10,010 nucleotides of DNA. Source: Acidobacteriota bacterium. GTDB taxonomy: Bacteria > Acidobacteriota > Vicinamibacteria > Vicinamibacterales > 2-12-FULL-66-21. Location: the NCBI GenBank assembly GCA_013694635.1, contig JACDCA010000554.1:1-10010 (forward strand), in the 5' to 3' direction. Below are positions 6,245 through 10,010 of this stretch, one piece after another. A program made the translations under genes and the position numbers. The notes beneath the pieces are model-generated. The model was not told the DNA's origin, searched no databases, and saw only the letters and a program-made list of their open reading frames with translations. Positions within the stretch are counted from its first letter, which is position 1. Each line of letters starts with the position of its first letter.

Positions 6245-6775
6245 ATGCGATCGGCGCGCGCCCCCGAACGGGGTTTCACGCTCGTCGAGCTGCTGATCGT
6301 CTTCGCGATCGTCTGCGTTCTCAGCTCCCTTGCGGCCGCGGGCTACCGCCATTCGCGCGCGAAAGCGGGTGAGGCGGTGGCCGTCGCCGGGCTTCAGACG
6401 ATCAATCAGGCACAGTTCGCGTTTGCGCAGACCTGCGGCAACCAGCGGTACTCCCCGACGCTCGCAGGCCTGGGGACGCCGGCAACAACGACCGGGCGCG
6501 CGTTCATCAGTCCGGACATGGCGGTGGATCCGGTGGTGAAGAGCGGCTACCAGTTCGTGCTGGGCGCGACACCCACGCCGGATGCGCCGACGGCGTGCAA
6601 CGGCATCGCCACCGTGCCGGCGTACCAGGTGACAGCGGATCCGACGTCGCAGGGCGTGTCCGGGATCCAGTTTTTCGGCACCAACACCGACCGCGTCTTA
6701 TATGCGGACTTGGCAACCTATGCGGGCAACATGCCGGAGACCGGCGCCCCCGGCCACGGCGTCGAAGTGAAGTAA
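6245..6775 (+). CDS. Second type IV prepilin, divergent paralogue of the first
   Basis: A 176-residue prepilin beginning 1 nt after the stop of the first pilin. Leader MRSARAPERG, cleavage before F11, mature start FTLVELLIVFAIV with Glu at position 5 (E15). It aligns with the upstream pilin over the globular domain: both share AFISPD, then KSGY, then CNG at identical residue numbers (118-120), showing a tandem duplication. Differences: no Pro at mature position 22 (residue 32 is Ala), a cysteine inside the membrane helix (C24), and the first globular cysteine is C64 instead of C78. Its C-terminal part (FFGTNTDRVLYADLA) lacks the low-complexity tail of the first pilin. No good Shine-Dalgarno precedes ATG 6245, so it is probably translated by coupling at a lower level. 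It could be a minor pilin that primes assembly or a second fibre subunit. Confidence 0.82.
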   Translation: MRSARAPERGFTLVELLIVFAIVCVLSSLAAAGYRHSRAKAGEAVAVAGLQTINQAQFAFAQTCGNQRYSPTLAGLGTPATTTGRAFISPDMAVDPVVKSGYQFVLGATPTPDAPTACNGIATVPAYQVTADPTSQGVSGIQFFGTNTDRVLYADLATYAGNMPETGAPGHGVEVK

Positions 6776-6799
6776 ACTGAACCCCTTACACGTCATCTG

Positions 6800-8008
6800 A
6801 TGTCTTCGAAAAGCCGCACGTTGCTGCTGGCGTTTGCCGTGCTGGGGCTCGGCGCCTCGTCGGTGTCGAGCTACGTCCACTACAACCTGCTGACCAACCC
6901 GGCGTATTCGAGCTTCTGCGACGTGAACGCGACGGTGAGCTGCACCGAGGCTTACACGAGCCAGTACGGCAGCTTTATGGGGGTCCCGGTCGCGATCGCC
7001 GGCGTCGTCTTCTTCGGCCTGGTGCTGACCATTGCTGGGCTGGCCGGCCGTCCGGGTTCGCCAAGCCGCGAGAACGCGCCAGCGTACGTATTCGTTCTCT
7101 CGACTATCGGCCTGGCCTTTGCGCTCTACCTCGCGTGGGGCTCGTACGTCGTCCTGAAGGTGTTCTGCATCCTGTGCGCGATCACATATGTCTCGGTGAT
7201 CGGCATATTCATCATCTCCGGTGGAGCCACGACATTTCCCATGACTACACTGCCTCGCCGCGCGTGGCGCGACATCCGCACGCTGATCGTTTCACCGCTG
7301 TCCCTGTTTGTCGTCGCTGCGCTGATTGCCGCGGCGGTCGCAGCGGTCTTCTACTTTCCGCGCGAGGGTTCGGCCCCTGGCGGCACCGCGATCGCGCAGG
7401 CAACGATCCCCCCAATTTCAGCCGAGGAACGTACGCGGCTGGAGGCCTGGTGGAACGTCCAGCCTCGCGAGGAACTGCCCATCCCGATGACCCAGGGGGC
7501 CAGGGTCCAGATCATCAAATTCAGCGACTACCAGTGCCCTGGGTGCCGATCGGCGCACGACCAGCTGAAGCCCGTGCTCGCGAAATATGACAAGGGTGTC
7601 GTGGAGTTCGTGATGAAGCACTATCCGCTCGAGGCGGAGTGCAACTCGAACGTGCCCGGGGGGAACCACTACGCAGCCTGCGAGGCGGCTGCCGCGTACG
7701 TGATGGCGCGGGGCACCGGCTTCCAGCAGAAGTTGGACGACTGGCTGTTCGACAACCAGAGCAGCCTGACGAAGGACATCGTGCGGCAGGCGGCCAAGGA
7801 CCAGGCCGGCATCTCGGATTTCGACGCGAGATACCCGCAGGCGCTGCAGGAGGTCAAGACAGACGCGAGCCTCGGCGGCCTGCTCAAGGTGACACACACG
7901 CCCACCGTTTACCTGAACGGCAGGATGATTGCCGGCCGTGGCAACGGGCTGCCTCCGGCGCAGTACATCGACGCCCTCGTCGACATCGAGTTGAAAAAGA
8001 GCAAATAG
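6800..8008 (+). CDS. Fused VKOR-DsbA protein: quinone-linked disulfide oxidase plus thioredoxin-fold domain
   Basis: A 402-residue two-domain protein that forms disulfides in exported proteins and passes electrons to quinone, replacing separate DsbB and DsbA. The N-terminal VKOR domain (about 1-140) has loop cysteines C40 and C48, the conserved Ser (S58) in YGSFMGVP, and the quinone-proximal CILC (C123/C126), with four membrane spans. A fifth span at about 166-186 leads to a periplasmic linker and then a DsbA-like thioredoxin domain (about 235-400). That domain has FSDYQCPGC (catalytic C246/C249), a second pair C281/C294, and cis-Pro P368 in THTPTVYLNG. All expected redox residues are present, so it should be active. 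It starts 24 nt after the second pilin gene. Start ATG 6800 has no clear ribosome binding site. Its neighbours are two pilins with paired cysteines, which are plausible substrates. Confidence 0.9.
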   Translation: MSSKSRTLLLAFAVLGLGASSVSSYVHYNLLTNPAYSSFCDVNATVSCTEAYTSQYGSFMGVPVAIAGVVFFGLVLTIAGLAGRPGSPSRENAPAYVFVLSTIGLAFALYLAWGSYVVLKVFCILCAITYVSVIGIFIISGGATTFPMTTLPRRAWRDIRTLIVSPLSLFVVAALIAAAVAAVFYFPREGSAPGGTAIAQATIPPISAEERTRLEAWWNVQPREELPIPMTQGARVQIIKFSDYQCPGCRSAHDQLKPVLAKYDKGVVEFVMKHYPLEAECNSNVPGGNHYAACEAAAAYVMARGTGFQQKLDDWLFDNQSSLTKDIVRQAAKDQAGISDFDARYPQALQEVKTDASLGGLLKVTHTPTVYLNGRMIAGRGNGLPPAQYIDALVDIELKKSK

Positions 8009-8036
8009 ATTGGTGATTGGTGACTGCTGATTGGCG
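8009..8036 (+). repeat. Heptanucleotide tandem repeat, four units
   Basis: Four consecutive 7-mers begin right after the VKOR-DsbA stop codon: ATTGGTG, ATTGGTG, ACTGCTG, ATTGGCG. The first two are identical, the fourth differs at one base and the third at two. The only usable start codon of the ABC ATPase gene, TTG 8031, lies in the last unit, and the in-frame TGA just before it spans units three and four. GGTGA at 8019-8023 is the nearest Shine-Dalgarno-like match. Heptamer arrays of this kind are known between genes in some bacterial genomes, for example the STRR repeats of cyanobacteria. Confidence 0.6.
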
Positions 8037-8981
8037 ACACCGGCACTTCTGATCGAAGGCCTCACCAAAGACTACGCCGTCGGCTTCCGGCGCCGGCCTC
8101 ACCGCGCCCTTGACGGCCTGACCCTCCGCATCGAGCCGGGAGAGGTCTTTGGTTTTCTCGGTCCGAACGGGGCCGGGAAGACGACAACATTGAAGCTGTT
8201 GATGCAGCTGATTTACCCGACCGCCGGCCGCGCGGAGATCCTGGGCCGGCCGATCGGCGACATCGGCGCCCGCCGGCGTCTTGGATATCTAGCCGAGAAC
8301 CCGTCTTTCTACGACTACCTGACCGCGGAAGAGATGTTGACGTACTTCGCGCAGCTGTTCGGGTACCAGCTTCCGGAACGGCGGCAGCGCGTGTCGGATC
8401 TGCTGGACCGCGTCGGGATCGGGCAGGAGCGCCGCTTTCAGCTTCGCAAGCTCTCCAAGGGCATGGTGCAGCGCTTCGGCATCGCGCAGGCGCTGGTCAA
8501 CGATCCCGAAATCCTGTTTCTCGACGAGCCAATGTCGGGCCTCGATCCGCTCGGGCGGCGGGACGTCCGCGCCCTGATCCTCGAGCTTCGCGAGCAGGGA
8601 CGCACGATTTTTTTCAGCTCCCACATCCTTTCGGATGCGGAGGCAGTCTGCGGGCGCGTTGCGGTGCTCGCCGGTGGCCGGCTCGTTGCGCAGGGGCGTC
8701 TGACGGATCTGCGGGAATTCAGCGCGAGGGGATGGGAGCTCGTCGTCGCGAACCTGTCGCCCGACGCGCTCGAGCGCGTCCGTCCGCGGACGGCGCGGGT
8801 GACGCCGATCAGCGCCGGCCGATACGGTCTCGAGCTTCCGCCTGACTCTGCGCCCGACGCTTTCCTCGCCGAGCTCGTCGCGGCCGGAGCATCCATCGTC
8901 TCTTTGAACCCGCTGCGTGAGACGCTCGAGGACTTTTTCGTCGAGCGCGTGACCCGCGCCGCGAGCGATGCGCGTCATTAG
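8031..8981 (+). CDS. ABC transporter ATP-binding protein (ABC-2 type exporter, CcmA/DrrA-like)
   Basis: A 316-residue ATPase subunit of an ABC-2 exporter. It contains Walker A GPNGAGKT (44-51), a Q-loop region GYLAENPSFYDYL in which Glu (E89) sits at the usual Gln position, signature LSKGM (141-145), Walker B ILFLDEP (161-167), D-loop SGLDP, and H-loop His in SSHIL (196-200). LSKGM in place of LSGGQ is common in this exporter subgroup. About 95 further residues form a C-terminal domain ending LRETLEDFFVERV, also typical. The start is odd: in-frame TGA at 8028-8030 directly precedes TTG 8031, the only ATG/GTG/TTG before the conserved domain, so translation probably starts at TTG inside a heptamer repeat. 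Its 3' end overlaps the permease gene by 14 nt. The substrate cannot be told; natural products, polysaccharides or membrane components are typical for the class. Confidence 0.9.
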   Translation: MATPALLIEGLTKDYAVGFRRRPHRALDGLTLRIEPGEVFGFLGPNGAGKTTTLKLLMQLIYPTAGRAEILGRPIGDIGARRRLGYLAENPSFYDYLTAEEMLTYFAQLFGYQLPERRQRVSDLLDRVGIGQERRFQLRKLSKGMVQRFGIAQALVNDPEILFLDEPMSGLDPLGRRDVRALILELREQGRTIFFSSHILSDAEAVCGRVAVLAGGRLVAQGRLTDLREFSARGWELVVANLSPDALERVRPRTARVTPISAGRYGLELPPDSAPDAFLAELVAAGASIVSLNPLRETLEDFFVERVTRAASDARH

Positions 8982-9774
8982 ACACGTTGCCGTCAACGTG
9001 TTTCGCGAATCGGTGCGCGACCGCGTGCCCTACACGCTGCTGCTGTTCGCCGTGCTCCTGATCGCCGCGTCCCGGGTGCTCGCGCAGCTGACCGCCGGGC
9101 AGGACGTCAAGATCGTCAAGGACCTCGGTCTCGCGGCGATCGCGGCGTTCGGATTGTTCATCGCCGTGTTTCTCGGCGTCGGCCTGGTGTCGAAGGAAGT
9201 CGAGCGCCGGAGCATTTACGCGATCCTGGCGAAACCCGTCAGCCGCGCGCAGTTCATCGCCGGGAAGTACGCCGGCCTGGTGTTGACGCTCTTCGTGAAC
9301 GTCATGGTGATGACCGGTGCGCTCTACCTCGTGCTCGCATGGCTGATGGCCACAGCAACGCCGGCGGAGCGCGCATCCTGGGACGCCCCCGCCATGGATC
9401 CGGAAATGCTCGGGGCGGTCCTGATGATTTTCATCGAGCTGATGCTCGTCACCGCGATCGCACTGTTCTTTTCCGCATTCACCAGTCCGCTCCTGTCCGC
9501 CGCGTGTACCTTCGGCCTTTATGTCATCGGCCACTTCACCGGCGAACTGCGAGACTTCGACACGCTCACGGATTCGCGTGCGGTCGGTTGGCTGACACGC
9601 GGGCTGTATCACCTGCTGCCGGATTTCTCGGCCTTCGACGTGAAGCTGCAGGTCGTCCACGGCATTCACGTGCCGGCTGGATACCTGGCGACGACGGCTG
9701 CCTATGGATTCGCGTACGTTGCAGCGCTGATTCTTGGCGGGACGTACATCTTTACGCGGCGCGATCTCAAATGA
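8968..9774 (+). CDS. ABC-2 type transporter permease
   Basis: A 268-residue polytopic membrane partner of the preceding ATPase. An amphipathic N-terminal helix (VNVFRESVRDRVPY, 9-22) precedes the first span, as in NosY/ABC-2 permeases. Predicted spans lie at about 22-39, 54-75, 101-128, 147-170, 173-191 and 239-262, giving six. Between spans 2 and 3 lies the conserved segment EVERRSIYAILAKPVSRAQF (77-96), which in this family reads like 'E...gT...lLakPvsR..f..GK' and contacts the ATPase. It begins inside the ATPase gene (14-nt overlap) and ends in an ATGA overlap with the next gene, so all three are probably one operon. The start at ATG 8968 fits the family N-terminus. Transported substrate unknown. 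Confidence 0.88.
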   Translation: MRVIRHVAVNVFRESVRDRVPYTLLLFAVLLIAASRVLAQLTAGQDVKIVKDLGLAAIAAFGLFIAVFLGVGLVSKEVERRSIYAILAKPVSRAQFIAGKYAGLVLTLFVNVMVMTGALYLVLAWLMATATPAERASWDAPAMDPEMLGAVLMIFIELMLVTAIALFFSAFTSPLLSAACTFGLYVIGHFTGELRDFDTLTDSRAVGWLTRGLYHLLPDFSAFDVKLQVVHGIHVPAGYLATTAAYGFAYVAALILGGTYIFTRRDLK

Positions 9775-10010
9775 CGGCTTCTTCCAAGGCGTCCACCGTG
9801 GCAGGGGGGGTGCGGCTTTCGCTTGCCGCGGCCTTGCTGGTCGTCGCGATCCTTCTGCACGCTTCCCGGGACCCGTGGCCTGTACTACGGCAGATGCACG
9901 CGCAGGAACTTCTGCATGTTCGTTCGCCGCAGGTGCTCGGCCGCATGGTTCTGGAATTCGACGCGGTGGCCGCTGATCTCTACTGGATCCGCGCGATACA
10001 GCATTACGGC
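9771..10010 (+). CDS. Membrane-anchored protein of unknown function, partial (likely TPR-type partner of the ABC-2 operon)
   Basis: Exactly 80 codons are visible before the window ends. ATG 9771 overlaps the permease stop as ATGA, so it is co-translated with the transporter. Residues 1-15 are polar/basic, about 14-29 form one hydrophobic anchor, and the exported or cytoplasmic part follows with LGRMVLEFDAVAADLYWIRA and IQHYG. The pattern 'f.a..ADlyWiRaiqhYG' recalls a family of single-anchor proteins that carry TPR repeats further on and are often found beside ABC-2 transporters in acidobacteria and deltaproteobacteria; this is from memory and cannot be confirmed because the TPR part lies outside the window. 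No catalytic motif is visible. Confidence 0.7.
   Translation, partial: MTASSKASTVAGGVRLSLAAALLVVAILLHASRDPWPVLRQMHAQELLHVRSPQVLGRMVLEFDAVAADLYWIRAIQHYG

Noticed and set aside
6776..6799. Separate promoter or terminator between the second pilin and VKOR-DsbA
   Set aside because: The 24-nt gap has a TAAACT-like hexamer at the stop codon but no -35 partner or hairpin; read-through is simpler.
8809..9669. Long minus-strand open frame (286 codons) opposite the ABC permease
   Set aside because: Low-complexity, charged composition (E, H, Q, R) mirroring the hydrophobic codons of the permease; no domain, start signal or operon context.

Overview
The window is a gene-dense, GC-rich stretch of bacterial chromosome, and nearly all of it is coding. 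Its core is a type IV pilus (T4P) gene set. The high GC, the signal-peptided PorV/TraF-like outer membrane protein, the VKOR-DsbA fusion protein and the pilB-pilT-pilC-pilin order suggest a soil or environmental Gram-negative, most likely Acidobacteriota (Vicinamibacteria-like). That placement is inference from gene style; there is no rRNA or other marker gene here.

Layout. On the minus strand at the left edge, a Yip1-type membrane protein (825-100) overlaps by 4 nt the start of a gene running off the window (103-1), probably an HlyD/MacA-type efflux adaptor. A 121-nt divergent spacer separates these from a plus-strand outer membrane beta-barrel protein (947-1984). A 106-nt spacer, with a promoter candidate and a GC-rich hairpin, leads into pilB-pilT-pilC (2091-5484); these three genes overlap each other by 4 nt at GTGA junctions. 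The longest gene-free stretch (5485-5715, 231 nt) is the leader of two tandem prepilin genes (5716-6243 and 6245-6775). They are followed 24 nt later by a fused VKOR-DsbA thiol oxidase (6800-8008). A 28-nt heptamer repeat array (8009-8036) contains the apparent TTG start of an ABC ATPase (8031-8981). Its ABC-2 permease (8968-9774) overlaps it, and a membrane-anchored protein of unknown function (9771 onward, cut by the window end) overlaps the permease. No RNA genes, CRISPR arrays, insertion sequences or convincing terminators were seen.

How the genes may work together. PilB powers pilus extension, PilT retraction, and PilC is the inner-membrane platform; the two pilins are the fibre or pseudopilus subunits. 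Each pilin has two cysteines in its predicted periplasmic domain, and the next gene encodes a complete disulfide-forming machine. A self-contained 'pilin plus own oxidase' cassette is therefore plausible. Two features are unusual. PilB lacks the usual N-terminal N1/MshEN domain, and PilC lacks the usual N-terminal cytoplasmic segment. The two pilins place their first cysteine at different sites. The pilMNOPQ alignment/secretin genes and a prepilin peptidase are absent from the window and must lie elsewhere if this is a working T4P.
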